The position numbers were made by a program, and so were the translations under genes. This document shows positions 19,488 to 28,394 of a DNA stretch of 64,000 nucleotides, one piece after another (the first letter of the stretch is position 1; the number at the start of each line of letters is the position of its first letter). The stretch is from positions 124,001-188,000 of the forward strand of contig NZ_BMIV01000007.1 in assembly GCF_014642735.1 (NCBI RefSeq). Direction: 5' to 3'. Source of the DNA: Paracoccus acridae. GTDB taxonomy: Bacteria; Pseudomonadota; Alphaproteobacteria; Rhodobacterales; Rhodobacteraceae. The notes under the pieces were generated by a model. The model ran no database searches. It was not told where the DNA came from and was given only the letters and a program-made list of their open reading frames with translations.

Positions 19488-22403
19488 TCAGCGCCCGCCC
19501 AGCACCGACAGCGCCTGCTGCTGGCCACCCTTCACGAAGGTGATGCGGCTGTCGCCGATATCGGTGATCGTGCCGCCGTTGATCCGGTCCCCCAGCCGCA
19601 GGGTCAGCACGCGGCCGTTCGACAGGCGCACAAGGGCGCGGCTGGCCTTGCCCGCGCCGATGGTGCCGATGATCTGGGTGCGGTTGATCTGGATGCCGTC
19701 CTTGACGGTGGCGGCGACGCCTGCCGTGGTCGGCGTGCGGCCGTCGGGGATATTGGCCGCGACTTCCGGCTCGTCCTCGGCCTCGGGCGGGGCATAGCGT
19801 TGCTGGCGGCTGGCTGCGGCGCGGGCCTCTGCCTCGGCCTGGGCACGGGCGCGGGCTTCGGCTGCGGCGCGGGCCTGTGCCTCGGCCTGGGCGTCCTGGG
19901 CGGCGCGGGCGCGGGCGCGGGCTTCGGCCTGGGCCTGCAACTCGGCATCCTGGCGGCGCTGTTCAGCCAGGGCCGCTTCCTCGGACTGGGCCTGGGCCGC
20001 GGCGCGCAGGTCGCCGGATGTGGGCGCCAGGGTCGCGATGGGTGCCGCGGCGGCGGTGACGGCCGCGGCGGCCGCAGCCCCGGCCCCCGTCGCGCGGCGT
20101 GGCGGAAGGGCAGATGAACGAAGCGCCGTCAAAGCGACGGCGCCTGGCAAGGGAGAGCTTTCGGATACGGCTTCGGCAACGGCCTGGTCGATGGCCCTGC
20201 CGGACAGGCTGGCGTTGCCGGGACCGGGATCGCTGCGGGCGACGGATCTGGCCCCGCCGGGCCTGGCCTTGGGACGGGCCGACTGTCCCAGTCCTGCTCC
20301 CGATGCCGACCGCGCAGGGGGCGCATCGGCGACCGCCGCCGCGACGGCATCCTGCACCGCCCGTTGCGCCGGTCCGCCGACCGCGACCGGCTTGCGGGTC
20401 GGGCGGGCATCGGCCAGCCGGATCAATGCGCCGCGTTCCGCCGTGCTGAGGCCTGACGCACCGGCCTGTGCCGTGCGCAGGTCGCGCAGCAGGTCGGTCA
20501 GGGCGCGTTTTTCGGCCTGTGTCAGGCGGGTCGGCTGGCCATCCTCGGCCCGGCTGCCTTCCTCGATCATGCTTTGGCGTTCGGGACGGGCGGGCGGGCG
20601 GTTCGACGACGCGGCCGGCGGCGTCGCGCGTGCGGGTCCCGATGCCGGTGTCACAGCGGGCTGGCTGGCTTGCTGGGTGGTGGGTCGTTCGGGCGGGCGG
20701 GACCCGGTCAGCCGGGCCGTGTCGGGACGTGCGCGTTCCGCGAAGGGCTGCGGATTGGCGGGAACCGCCGGGCGGGCATCGGTCCGTGCCGGAGGCGCGG
20801 CCCGCACCGGGGCCACGCGCGGCGGACGGGCCGAACTGGCAAGCCGCTGCGTCGGGGTTTCCACGCGGGCAGCAGGCGCCGCCGGCGCTGCCGCGACCGG
20901 AGAGGCAGCCGTCGGAACGCTCGCCGGGGCCGAGGGCGAGGCAGCGGCCGGGGCAGCGGCTGAGGCCGGGGCGTCTGCCATGGTCAGGGCGCTGACCGGG
21001 GCCTGCGGCGCGGTGGCCGGGGGCGCGGCCATGGCCTGCGTCAATGCCTGGGTCAGCGCATCATCGGGCTGCGCGGGTGCCGGCTGGGGACGCGTGGCGG
21101 TCACCACGGGCGCGACAGGAACGGGCTGGATGGCGGCAGTTTCGGGCGCGGCTTGCGTGGTCTCCGCAGCCTCGGCGGTTTCAGTGTCCGCCGCTGGGGG
21201 CAGGGGTGTGGCCACCGGGGCTGCGGCGGTTGCGGTCGGTTGCGCTTCGGGCTGGACCTGCGCGGGTTCCGCAGCGGGCGCTTCGGCAACGGCTTCGACC
21301 GCAGGGGCCTGGGCCGGGGTTTCGGCATCCGCCACGGGCGCAGGCGGCACGGCTTCCTGCGGCGCCTCGGCGGTCTCGACCGGCGCGGGCTGCGTCACCG
21401 GGTCGGCAGGCATGGCCAGGGCTTCGGCGGTGGTCGCGGGCGTCGGCGCCACGCCATCATCGCCCGACGGCGCGCCGAAGAAGGCCAGGACCAGCACGAG
21501 GCCCAGAACCAGAATCCCCATCATCACGGGCAACCGGCCCGGATCCAGGCTGCGCAGGCGCGCCGCAAGCGACGGCGAGGCTGCCGTGTCCTCGGATAGG
21601 GCTGCGGGGCGGGCCCGGGCTTCGCGGGCGCGGTCATGGACGGCCTGCGCGCGCGGCGGCAGGGTGCGGGGCGCCGCAGGGGCCTTGACCTCCTTGTGGC
21701 GGATCACGGCGGCAGCGGCGGCTTCGGGCGCGGGCCGGGCCTGCGCCGGAACGGCGGCGGCGACCACATGCGGCACGATGCGGCTGATGACGACGGGGGC
21801 ATCGACCTTGGCGGCGGCGGGTTCCGCGACCGGCACGACCGGGTCGGTCACGCGCGCCTGCGCCAGATCCGGCTGGCTGAAGGGCGGGCGGGTGAACCCG
21901 TCGCCGGCCATCCGGCTGGGGCCGAAGTCGGGCTGGCCGTCGAAACGCTCATCCTCGGGGCGGGCGACGAAGCCTGCGGGGCGGAAGCCCTGGGCGCGGG
22001 CGAAATCCTCGGCCTCTTCCAGGGTGCGGCGGGCGACGGCGGCGATGCGCAGCGTCTCGATGTCGCCATGGGCCGACGGGCACCAGTCGAAGGCCAGATC
22101 CTCGGCCTGATAGGGGGTTATCGCCTCCAGCGCGCGGGCGATGGCCTTGGGGGTGTCGCTGCCCACCGGAACCGTCAGCGTGGTGTAAAGGATCTGGTCG
22201 TCGGGAATGACCAGAACGGTGTCGGCCTGGCCCGATGCGGTGCCCGCCTCGTCACGCAGGGCGGCCAGCCGGGCGGTCATTTCCCGGCCCGCGAAGGGGG
22301 CCTGGCCCAGGGGGCGCCATCCAAGTCCGTCGCGATGTTCCAGCAGGACCGCCTCGGGCGTGAAGCTCATGGCGAAATCGGGCGGCGCAATATGTCTGTT
22401 CAT
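19488..22403 (-). CDS. Large membrane protein with GspL/PilM-like N-domain and PilP/GspC-like C-domain
   Basis: 971 residues. Residues about 10-150 resemble the cytoplasmic actin-like domain of GspL/PilM (VLVIPDDQILYTTLTVPVG, then AIARALEAITPYQAEDLAFD). One transmembrane helix lies at about 291-310 (LPVMMGILVLGLVLVLAFFG). It is followed by about 550 residues of Ala/Pro-rich low-complexity sequence, with an Ala/Arg/Glu/Gln-rich helical stretch near 830-890 (EAQARAAAEARARAQAEAEA). The last 60 residues (RALVRLSNGRVLTLRLGDRI) look like the small beta domain of PilP/GspC. That order predicts cytoplasm, membrane, periplasm. No other type II secretion or type IV pilus gene is in the window. Function is inferred only; Rhodobacterales relatives are usually left as hypothetical. 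Confidence 0.6.
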   Translation of the reverse strand: MNRHIAPPDFAMSFTPEAVLLEHRDGLGWRPLGQAPFAGREMTARLAALRDEAGTASGQADTVLVIPDDQILYTTLTVPVGSDTPKAIARALEAITPYQAEDLAFDWCPSAHGDIETLRIAAVARRTLEEAEDFARAQGFRPAGFVARPEDERFDGQPDFGPSRMAGDGFTRPPFSQPDLAQARVTDPVVPVAEPAAAKVDAPVVISRIVPHVVAAAVPAQARPAPEAAAAAVIRHKEVKAPAAPRTLPPRAQAVHDRAREARARPAALSEDTAASPSLAARLRSLDPGRLPVMMGILVLGLVLVLAFFGAPSGDDGVAPTPATTAEALAMPADPVTQPAPVETAEAPQEAVPPAPVADAETPAQAPAVEAVAEAPAAEPAQVQPEAQPTATAAAPVATPLPPAADTETAEAAETTQAAPETAAIQPVPVAPVVTATRPQPAPAQPDDALTQALTQAMAAPPATAPQAPVSALTMADAPASAAAPAAASPSAPASVPTAASPVAAAPAAPAARVETPTQRLASSARPPRVAPVRAAPPARTDARPAVPANPQPFAERARPDTARLTGSRPPERPTTQQASQPAVTPASGPARATPPAASSNRPPARPERQSMIEEGSRAEDGQPTRLTQAEKRALTDLLRDLRTAQAGASGLSTAERGALIRLADARPTRKPVAVGGPAQRAVQDAVAAAVADAPPARSASGAGLGQSARPKARPGGARSVARSDPGPGNASLSGRAIDQAVAEAVSESSPLPGAVALTALRSSALPPRRATGAGAAAAAAVTAAAAPIATLAPTSGDLRAAAQAQSEEAALAEQRRQDAELQAQAEARARARAAQDAQAEAQARAAAEARARAQAEAEARAAASRQQRYAPPEAEDEPEVAANIPDGRTPTTAGVAATVKDGIQINRTQIIGTIGAGKASRALVRLSNGRVLTLRLGDRINGGTITDIGDSRITFVKGGQQQALSVLGGR

Positions 22404-22591
22404 GGTAATGACTGCTCGATGACGATCGCGTGTTATGAAGGTCCGCGACTTGGTGGGATTACGGCAGATCTACCGGATTTTGCGCCCTGAGGAAAGCCAA
22501 ACTGGCGGATCCGTGAACGCAATTGCTTTGAACTTACCAGCCGGATCGCTGTTAGCTGGAACAAGGAAATTTCCGCAGAGAGGACAGAGAC

Positions 22592-23662
22592 ATGACCATC
22601 TTTTCGCACCGGCTGGCACGGGCCGCCCTGGTGGCATCCACGGCCCTGGCGCTTGGGGCACCGGCCATGGCCGCACCGGGCAAGGGGGGATACGGCATGT
22701 GCCATCCCGGCATGTCGCGCCTGACCGTGACCGGCGAGGGAGAGGCGCGCGCGGCCCCGGATCTGGCGACGATCCAACTGGGCGTGACGACGCAGGCCCC
22801 CAGCGCGGCCGAGGCGATGCGCCAGAATTCCACCCAGCAGACCGCGGTGATCGACGCCCTGGCAGGCGCGGGGATCGAGGCGGCGGATGTCCAGACCTCG
22901 GGCCTGAACCTCAATCCCGTGATGGATTATGCCGAAGGCCGCGCGCCCAGCGTCACGGGTTACCAGGCCACGAACATGGTGACGGTCCGCGTCCGCGACG
23001 TGGCCCGACTGGGCGAGGTTCTGGACGCCATCGTCGTGGCGGGCGCGAACGAGATCAACGGCATCAGCTTCATCCGCGACAACAGCAGCGCGGCCGAGGA
23101 CGAGGCCCGTCGCGCCGCCGTCGCTGATGCCCGCCACAAGGCCGAGATCCTGGCCGAGGCTGCCGGGCTGACCCTTGGCCCGGTCCTTGTCCTGCGCGAC
23201 ACCCCCACGATGGAGGGGCCGCGCCCCATGATGATGGAGGCCCGTGCCGCCGCGGATGCCGCCAAGGTGCCGATTGCCGCGGGCGAGGTCGCCTTGTCCG
23301 CCAATGTGGAAATGCAGTTCGCGCTGACCGGCCAGGATTGCGGTCCGATGATGGATCGGAAAGGCGGCCACGGCCACGGCCACGGGCATGGCGAAGGCCC
23401 CGCTTCGGGCCAGGGGACCGATGACGCCGAACAGGGTGTCCTGCCCCCCGGCCATCCGCCCGTTCCCGGCATGGAAACCCCCGCGCCCGACGGCGGTGCC
23501 GCAGCGCCCGTCCCCGGCAACGACCCGGCCGCACCGTCACCGGGCGAGCTGCCGCCGCCCCTGGGCACCGATACCGGCGCACCCGAACCCGATGAGCCTG
23601 TCGTGCCGCTGGGCGAAGCCCCGGCGGACGCCCCTGCCGAGGGTCAGGCACCCGCAAACTGA
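22592..23662 (+). CDS. SIMPL domain (DUF541) periplasmic protein
   Basis: 356 residues. A Sec signal peptide (cleavage after APAMA) precedes a SIMPL domain at about 40-245: RLTVTGEGEARAAPDLATI is the typical opening, followed by VTGYQATNMVTVRVRD and ARHKAEILAEAAGL. Homologues include E. coli YggE, linked to oxidative stress, and E. coli-like periplasmic proteins of unclear activity. The tail is unusual: a His-Gly repeat (GGHGHGHGHGEG, near residue 260) that could bind metal, then roughly 90 Pro/Gly/Ala/Asp-rich residues. The start follows AGAGAGGACAGAGAC. It ends just before a bidirectional terminator. Confidence 0.85.
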   Translation: MTIFSHRLARAALVASTALALGAPAMAAPGKGGYGMCHPGMSRLTVTGEGEARAAPDLATIQLGVTTQAPSAAEAMRQNSTQQTAVIDALAGAGIEAADVQTSGLNLNPVMDYAEGRAPSVTGYQATNMVTVRVRDVARLGEVLDAIVVAGANEINGISFIRDNSSAAEDEARRAAVADARHKAEILAEAAGLTLGPVLVLRDTPTMEGPRPMMMEARAAADAAKVPIAAGEVALSANVEMQFALTGQDCGPMMDRKGGHGHGHGHGEGPASGQGTDDAEQGVLPPGHPPVPGMETPAPDGGAAAPVPGNDPAAPSPGELPPPLGTDTGAPEPDEPVVPLGEAPADAPAEGQAPAN

Positions 23663-23667
23663 ACGTG

Positions 23668-23691
23668 AAAGGGGGCCGCGCGGCCCCCTTT
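23668..23691. terminator. Bidirectional terminator between SIMPL gene and metY
   Basis: An 11-bp perfect palindromic stem (AAAGGGGGCCG / CGGCCCCCTTT) in the 31-base gap between two convergent genes. Both sides have T/A flanks, so it can end transcripts from either direction. Confidence 0.8.
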
Positions 23692-23693
23692 CC

Positions 23694-24974
23694 TTATCCG
23701 ACCGCGGCCGACAGCGCCTGGTCCAGGTCGGCGATCAGGTCGGCCGGATCCTCGATCCCGATGGACAGGCGCAGCAGGTCGGGGGCCGCGCCCGCCGCGC
23801 GCTGCTGATCCTCGGTCAACTGGCGGTGGGTGGTCGAAGCCGAATGGATCACCAGCGACCGCGCGTCGCCCAGGTTCGCCACATGGCTGAACAGCTTCAG
23901 CGCGCCCACCACCTTGACCGCCGTTTCATAGCCGCCCTTGACCGAAAAGGTGAACAGCGCCCCGGCCCCCTTCGGATACAGCCGCTTCGCCGTCGCGTTC
24001 CAGGGCGAGGATGCCAGCCCGGCATAGGTCACGGCGGTCACGCGCGGGTCGTTTTCCAGCCATTCCGCGACCTTCTGGGCGTTCTCCACATGGCGGGCCA
24101 TGCGCAGGCCCAGGGTTTCGATCCCCATCAGCGTGTAATGCGCGCCCTGCGGGTTCATGGTCATGCCCAGGTCGCGCAGACCGATGGCGATAGAATGGAA
24201 GGTGAAGGCCAGGTTGCCGAAGGTCTCGTGGAACTTCAGGCCGTGATAGGCGGGTTCGGGATCCGACAGGCTGGGGAACTTGCCCGAGGCCGACCAGTCG
24301 AAGCTGCCGCTGTCCACGACCACGCCGCCCGTCACGGTGCCGTTGCCGGTCATGTATTTGGTCAGGCTGTGGACGACCAGCGTCGCGCCCATCTCGATCG
24401 GGCGGCACAGGTATGGTGTGGCCAGCGTGTTGTCCACGATCAACGGGATGCCTGCGGCATTGGTGATCTCGGCAACTGCCGGAATGTCGGTGACATAGCC
24501 GCCGGGATTGCTGATCGATTCGCAGAAGACCGCGCGCGTGTCGTCGTCGATGGCCGCACGCAGGGCGTCCAGATCGTCGAAGTCCACGAATTTGGCGGAC
24601 CAGCCGAACCGCTTGATGGTCTGGCTGAACTGCGTGACCGTGCCGCCGTAAAGCCGGGTCGAGGCGATGATATTGCGCCCCGGCCCCATCAGCGGGAACA
24701 GCGCCATGATCTGCGCCGCGTGCCCCGACGAACAGCAGACCGCCCCCGCGCCGCCTTCCAGCGCGGCGACCCGGTTCTGCAGCGCGCCGACGGTGGGGTT
24801 GGTCAGGCGGGAATAGATGTATCCCACCTCTTGCAGCCCGAACAGGCGCGCCGCGTGGTCGGCGTCCTTGAAGACATAGGACGTGGTCTGATAGATCGGC
24901 ACCTGCCGCGCGCCGGTCGCGGGATCGGGTTCGGTCCCGGCATGGATCGCGGTGGTGTCAAAGCCCTGGGTCAT
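23694..24974 (-). CDS. metY: O-acetylhomoserine sulfhydrylase (PLP-dependent)
   Basis: Makes homocysteine from O-acetylhomoserine and sulfide for methionine synthesis. 426 residues, the usual length. The Cys/Met-metabolism PLP fold is evident: YSRLTNPTVGALQNRVAALE near 55, CSSGHAAQIMA near 81, and the PLP lysine Lys206 in VVHSLTKYMTGNGT. The long form with TYAGLASSPWNATAKRLYP near the C-terminus is typical of MetY rather than cystathionine enzymes. A methionine-related riboswitch would be plausible upstream, but I found no SAM-II-like core there. Confidence 0.93.
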   Translation of the reverse strand: MTQGFDTTAIHAGTEPDPATGARQVPIYQTTSYVFKDADHAARLFGLQEVGYIYSRLTNPTVGALQNRVAALEGGAGAVCCSSGHAAQIMALFPLMGPGRNIIASTRLYGGTVTQFSQTIKRFGWSAKFVDFDDLDALRAAIDDDTRAVFCESISNPGGYVTDIPAVAEITNAAGIPLIVDNTLATPYLCRPIEMGATLVVHSLTKYMTGNGTVTGGVVVDSGSFDWSASGKFPSLSDPEPAYHGLKFHETFGNLAFTFHSIAIGLRDLGMTMNPQGAHYTLMGIETLGLRMARHVENAQKVAEWLENDPRVTAVTYAGLASSPWNATAKRLYPKGAGALFTFSVKGGYETAVKVVGALKLFSHVANLGDARSLVIHSASTTHRQLTEDQQRAAGAAPDLLRLSIGIEDPADLIADLDQALSAAVG

Positions 24975-25101
24975 CTCTCTCTCCTCTCGATGTCGGTTGC
25001 GGGCAGAAGGTCACGACAGCGCCCGGGTTTCAATTGGAAATACCGGGTTGTCCCTGCCGGACCTTGCCCCGATCATGCCGTCATCTCCTTAAGGGACAGC
25101 C

Positions 25102-25770
25102 ATGCGCATGATCGACTTCAGCAACTGGAACAGCATCCTGTCCACCGTGATCGGGATCGCGCTGTTCGCGCTGATCGGCATCGGCATCCGGGTGCTGGTG
25201 ATGTTCACCGTCCAGCAGCGCCGCGAACGGATGAACCGCCAGATCAACGAACGCCTGCGGGTGCTGATCGCCGCCTACAAGGTGCTGGGCGGATCCTTCA
25301 CGGGCGATCTGGCCGTGGATCCCGCCCATCTGCGCGACCTGCGCCAGCGCGCGACCGAGGAGGGCACGGATCTGACCGAAGGCTCGGACCGCCGCCGCCG
25401 GATCCGGGATGCGGTCGAAGCCGCGCTGTCCGACATCCTGCTGCTGGGCACGGAAACCCATGTCCGCCTGGCCGAACGCGCCGCCCGCGACCTGGTGGAA
25501 GGGCGGCCGGTCCAGACGGATGAACTGGTGCGATCCCTGCGCGACTTCATCCGCAAAGCCCTGGATCTGGAACCCGTGCCCACCGGCCTTGCCATCCCGC
25601 CCCAGGGACCGACCCGCCCCGCACCGGGTGGCGGCAAGGGCAGGGGCGGGGACGAGGGGCGGTCCCGCGGCACCGGCGGCGGAGGAGGGGCGGGCGCCGG
25701 GGGTGGTGGCGGCATGGGCATGGGCATGGCTGCGGGCCGCCAGGCCGACGATCCCGCGACCGGCGGCTGA
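25102..25770 (+). CDS. Membrane-anchored protein of unknown function with Gly-rich tail
   Basis: 222 residues after an AAGGGACAGCC site. One transmembrane helix lies at about residues 10-32 (ILSTVIGIALFALIGIGIRV), followed by a charged helical region (RRERMNRQINERLRVLIAAY) and a folded-looking part to about 165. The last 55 residues are Gly/Ala-rich with repeated Gly-Met (GGGGGMGMGMAAG) and look disordered. I do not recognise a family. It is convergent with the MoxR ATPase, 3 bases apart. The N-terminal anchor with cytosolic coiled part suggests a scaffold, but that is speculation. Confidence 0.65.
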   Translation: MRMIDFSNWNSILSTVIGIALFALIGIGIRVLVMFTVQQRRERMNRQINERLRVLIAAYKVLGGSFTGDLAVDPAHLRDLRQRATEEGTDLTEGSDRRRRIRDAVEAALSDILLLGTETHVRLAERAARDLVEGRPVQTDELVRSLRDFIRKALDLEPVPTGLAIPPQGPTRPAPGGGKGRGGDEGRSRGTGGGGGAGAGGGGGMGMGMAAGRQADDPATGG

Positions 25771-25773
25771 GGC

Positions 25774-26613
25774 TTACCGCTGCCGCCGTGCCATGAAGGC
25801 CAGCTTTTCGAACAGTGCCACATCCTGTTCGTTCTTCAGCAGCGCGCCGTGCAGCTTCGGCAGCATCGTGTGGGGGTCACGCCGCAGATCCTCGGGCGCC
25901 AGATCCTCGGCCAGGATCAGCTTCAGCCAGTCCAGAAGCTCGCTGGTCGAGGGCTTCTTCTTCAGCCCCGGCGTGTCGCGCAATTCGAAGAACTGCGTCA
26001 ACGCCTGGTCCAGCAGCCCGCGCTTCAGGCCCGGATAATGCACGTCCACGATGGCGCGCAGCGTGTCGGCATCGGGAAACCGGATATAATGGAAGAAACA
26101 GCGCCGCAGGAATGCGTCCGGCAGTTCCTTTTCGTTGTTCGAGGTGATGATGACAACCGGCCGGTGTGCGGCGCGGATCGTCTCGCCGGTCTCGTAAACG
26201 TGAAACTCCATCCGGTCGAGTTCCTGCAGAAGGTCGTTCGGAAACTCGATGTCGGCCTTGTCGATCTCGTCGATCAGCAAGACCACCTTGCCGGGCGCCT
26301 CGAAGGCCTGCCACAGCTTGCCCTTGCGGATATAGTTGGCGACATCATGGACCCGCGCATCGCCCAACTGGCTGTCGCGCAACCGGCTGACGGCGTCGTA
26401 TTCATACAAGCCCTGCTGGGCCTTGGTCGTTGATTTGACATGCCATTCGATGATCGGCAGGGACAGGCTTTCCGCCACCTGCCGGGCCAGTTCGGTCTTG
26501 CCCGTGCCCGGTTCGCCCTTGACCAGCAGCGGGCGTTCCAGCGTGACGGCGGCATTGACCGCGATCGCCAGGTCGGGCGGGGCGACATATCGGCCGGTGC
26601 CGGTGAACTGCAT
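25774..26613 (-). CDS. MoxR-family AAA+ ATPase
   Basis: 279 residues. Walker A is GEPGTGKTE (33-41), Walker B is VVLLIDEIDKAD, sensor 1 is VVIITSNNEKELPDAFLRRC. The family acts as a chaperone that inserts cofactors or remodels complexes, normally with a von Willebrand factor A (CoxE-like) partner encoded next to it. No such partner is adjacent here. The start ATG at 26613 has AGGAGAGTTTG just upstream; the TTG one codon earlier is less likely. The last 50 residues keep the helical lid (PHTMLPKLHGALLKNEQDV). Confidence 0.9.
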   Translation of the reverse strand: MQFTGTGRYVAPPDLAIAVNAAVTLERPLLVKGEPGTGKTELARQVAESLSLPIIEWHVKSTTKAQQGLYEYDAVSRLRDSQLGDARVHDVANYIRKGKLWQAFEAPGKVVLLIDEIDKADIEFPNDLLQELDRMEFHVYETGETIRAAHRPVVIITSNNEKELPDAFLRRCFFHYIRFPDADTLRAIVDVHYPGLKRGLLDQALTQFFELRDTPGLKKKPSTSELLDWLKLILAEDLAPEDLRRDPHTMLPKLHGALLKNEQDVALFEKLAFMARRQR

Positions 26614-26774
26614 CAAACTCTCCTTTCAGGTGAAATACTTGGGCACGAACAACGCACGGGATCGCATGTCATTCAACCTTGAACGTTTCGCCTAGTGACA
26701 AGCAGCACGTCATACTTTATGGGGGCGCGCAAGGTGCCGGTTCGCGTTCCACCCGGCCCTGCCGGAGAGCATTT

Positions 26775-27197
26775 ATGAAAGCCCAGACCTTCCTGCCCCA
26801 GGACTATCGTCCCGCCGAGGATGAGCCGTTCATGAACGACCGGCAGTTGGAATATTTCCGGCGCAAGCTGGAAGCCTGGAAGCAGGAATTGCTGGATCAA
26901 TCCGCCGAAACGCTGGAAGGCCTGCAAGACAGCGCCCGCGCCGTGCCGGATCTGGCCGACCGCGCGTCCGAGGAAACCGATCGCGCCCTTGAACTGCGCA
27001 CCCGCGACCGCCAGCGCAAGCTGGTCAGCAAGATCGACGCGGCCTTGCGCCGGATCGAGACGGGCGAATACGGTTACTGCGAAATGACGGGCGAACCGAT
27101 CAGCCTGAAACGCCTGGACGCCCGCCCTATCGCCACCATGACGCTGGAAGCGCAGGAACGCCACGAACGCCGCGAGCGGGTCCACCGCGACGACTGA
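26775..27197 (+). CDS. dksA: DksA-family RNA polymerase regulator with single-cysteine zinc-finger remnant
   Basis: 140 residues. The start ATG at 26775 follows GGAGAGC; an in-frame ATG at 26679 is poorly supported. A long coiled coil runs about 25-95, with the tip PDLADRASEETDRALELR holding the Asp-Arg-Ala (62-64) that reaches the polymerase active site. The zinc-finger region keeps only Cys102 (YGYCEMTGEPISLKRLDARP); the other three positions are Thr, Thr and Ala. One-cysteine DksA proteins are known in Rhodobacter, where they work without bound zinc. The protein would act with ppGpp in the stringent response. Confidence 0.92.
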   Translation: MKAQTFLPQDYRPAEDEPFMNDRQLEYFRRKLEAWKQELLDQSAETLEGLQDSARAVPDLADRASEETDRALELRTRDRQRKLVSKIDAALRRIETGEYGYCEMTGEPISLKRLDARPIATMTLEAQERHERRERVHRDD

Positions 27198-27201
27198 TCC
27201 G

Positions 27202-28329
27202 ATGCCAGGCGCCCTGCGATCACGGCCCGTCACGGTCGTCGGCGGCGGCGTCGCGGGGCTGACCGCCGCCATCGCGCTGCAACAGCGCGGGGCAAAGGTC
27301 ACCGTCCTGGAACGCGCGCCCGCCATCGCCGAGGTCGGCGCGGGCCTGCAACTCTCCCCCAACGCGATGCGCGTGCTTGACGCGCTTGGGCTGTCTGCGG
27401 CGCTTGATGCGGTGTCGCTGCCCAGCCATGCGGTGCGGTTGCGCGATGCCTCGGGTTCGGATGTGGTTCGGCTGGACCTGGCCCGCCACCGCCCCCAGGC
27501 CCGGTTCCGCCTGATCCACCGCGCCCGTTTGATCGAGGTTCTGGAACAGGCCGCAAGGCGGGCGGGTGTGCGGATCGTCCTGGACCATCCAGTTGAATCT
27601 CCACCCGACGCCCCCCTGCTGATCGGCGCCGACGGGCTGCACAGCGGGATCCGCGCCGCCCTGAACGGACGCGAAGTGCCCTTCTTCACGGGCCAGACGG
27701 CCTGGCGCGCCGTCATTGCAGACCAGGACAAGCCCCCTGAGGCTCAGGTCTTCATGGGACCGAACCGCCACCTGGTCAGCTATCCCCTGGCGGGCGGGCT
27801 TCGCAACATCGTGGCGGTCCTGGAAACCCGCGACTGGCAGGACGAAGGCTGGTCCCATCCCGACGATCCCGCCAACCTGCGCGCGGCCTTCGCCCGCTTC
27901 GGCGGCCCGGTGCCGGGATGGCTGGCACAGGTCGATCGGGTCCATGTCTGGGGCCTGTTCCGCCATCAGGTCGCAGCCCGCTGGCAAGACGGACGCATGG
28001 CGATCCTGGGCGACGCCGCCCATCCGACGCTGCCCTTCATGGCCCAAGGCGCCTGCATGGCCATCGAGGATGCCTGGACGCTGGCCGCCTGCCTGGACGC
28101 CGTGCCCGACCAGCAGGCCGCGCTGATGCGCTATGAAAGCCTGCGCAAGCCTCGCACGACCCGCATCGTCGAGGCGGCGAATGCCAATGCAGGCAACTAT
28201 CACCTGACCGGTCCGAGGCGGCTTGCCGCCCATGCCGCGCTGCGTTTGGGCGGCAAGGTGGCACCCGGCGCAATTTTGTCGCGCTTCGACTGGATCTATG
28301 ATTTCGACCCGGTTGCGGAAGCGCCCTGA
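27202..28329 (+). CDS. FAD-dependent monooxygenase (salicylate/3-hydroxybenzoate hydroxylase type)
   Basis: 375 residues, group A flavoprotein hydroxylase. The N-terminal Rossmann motif is VTVVGGGVAGLTAAIAL. The DG motif is LLIGADGLHSGIRAAL near 150, and the second FAD/ribityl motif is ILGDAAHPTLPFMAQGACMA near 270. EVGAGLQLSPNAMRVLDALG is typical of salicylate hydroxylase and 6-hydroxynicotinate monooxygenase relatives. The substrate cannot be read from the sequence; UbiH-type hydroxylases are more distant. It starts 4 bases after dksA and may be co-transcribed with it. Confidence 0.82.
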   Translation: MPGALRSRPVTVVGGGVAGLTAAIALQQRGAKVTVLERAPAIAEVGAGLQLSPNAMRVLDALGLSAALDAVSLPSHAVRLRDASGSDVVRLDLARHRPQARFRLIHRARLIEVLEQAARRAGVRIVLDHPVESPPDAPLLIGADGLHSGIRAALNGREVPFFTGQTAWRAVIADQDKPPEAQVFMGPNRHLVSYPLAGGLRNIVAVLETRDWQDEGWSHPDDPANLRAAFARFGGPVPGWLAQVDRVHVWGLFRHQVAARWQDGRMAILGDAAHPTLPFMAQGACMAIEDAWTLAACLDAVPDQQAALMRYESLRKPRTTRIVEAANANAGNYHLTGPRRLAAHAALRLGGKVAPGAILSRFDWIYDFDPVAEAP

Positions 28330-28330
28330 A

Positions 28331-28383
28331 TCTTCTGTGTGAAAATATCCCACAGGGGGTCCGGGGGACGTGAAGTCCCCCGG
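28331..28383 (-). repeat. Dispersed Rhodobacterales-type intergenic palindromic element, copy A
   Basis: Read on the minus strand: a 9-bp perfect hairpin (CCGGGGGAC / GTCCCCCGG, 28361-28383), then CCCCC, GGGATATTT and CACACAGAAGA. It begins 11 bases after the glmM stop and ends at the FAD monooxygenase stop. Three further copies share this layout (37574, 38087, 58821). Confidence 0.75.
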
Positions 28384-28394
28384 CGTTTGCCGCC

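Noticed and set aside
24975..25101. Possible SAM-II riboswitch upstream of metY.
   Set aside because: No SAM-II core or pseudoknot pattern could be seen in the minus-strand leader.
26630..26655. GAAATACTTGGGCACGAAC resembling the tail of the dispersed element.
   Set aside because: No hairpin and too many mismatches to count as a copy.
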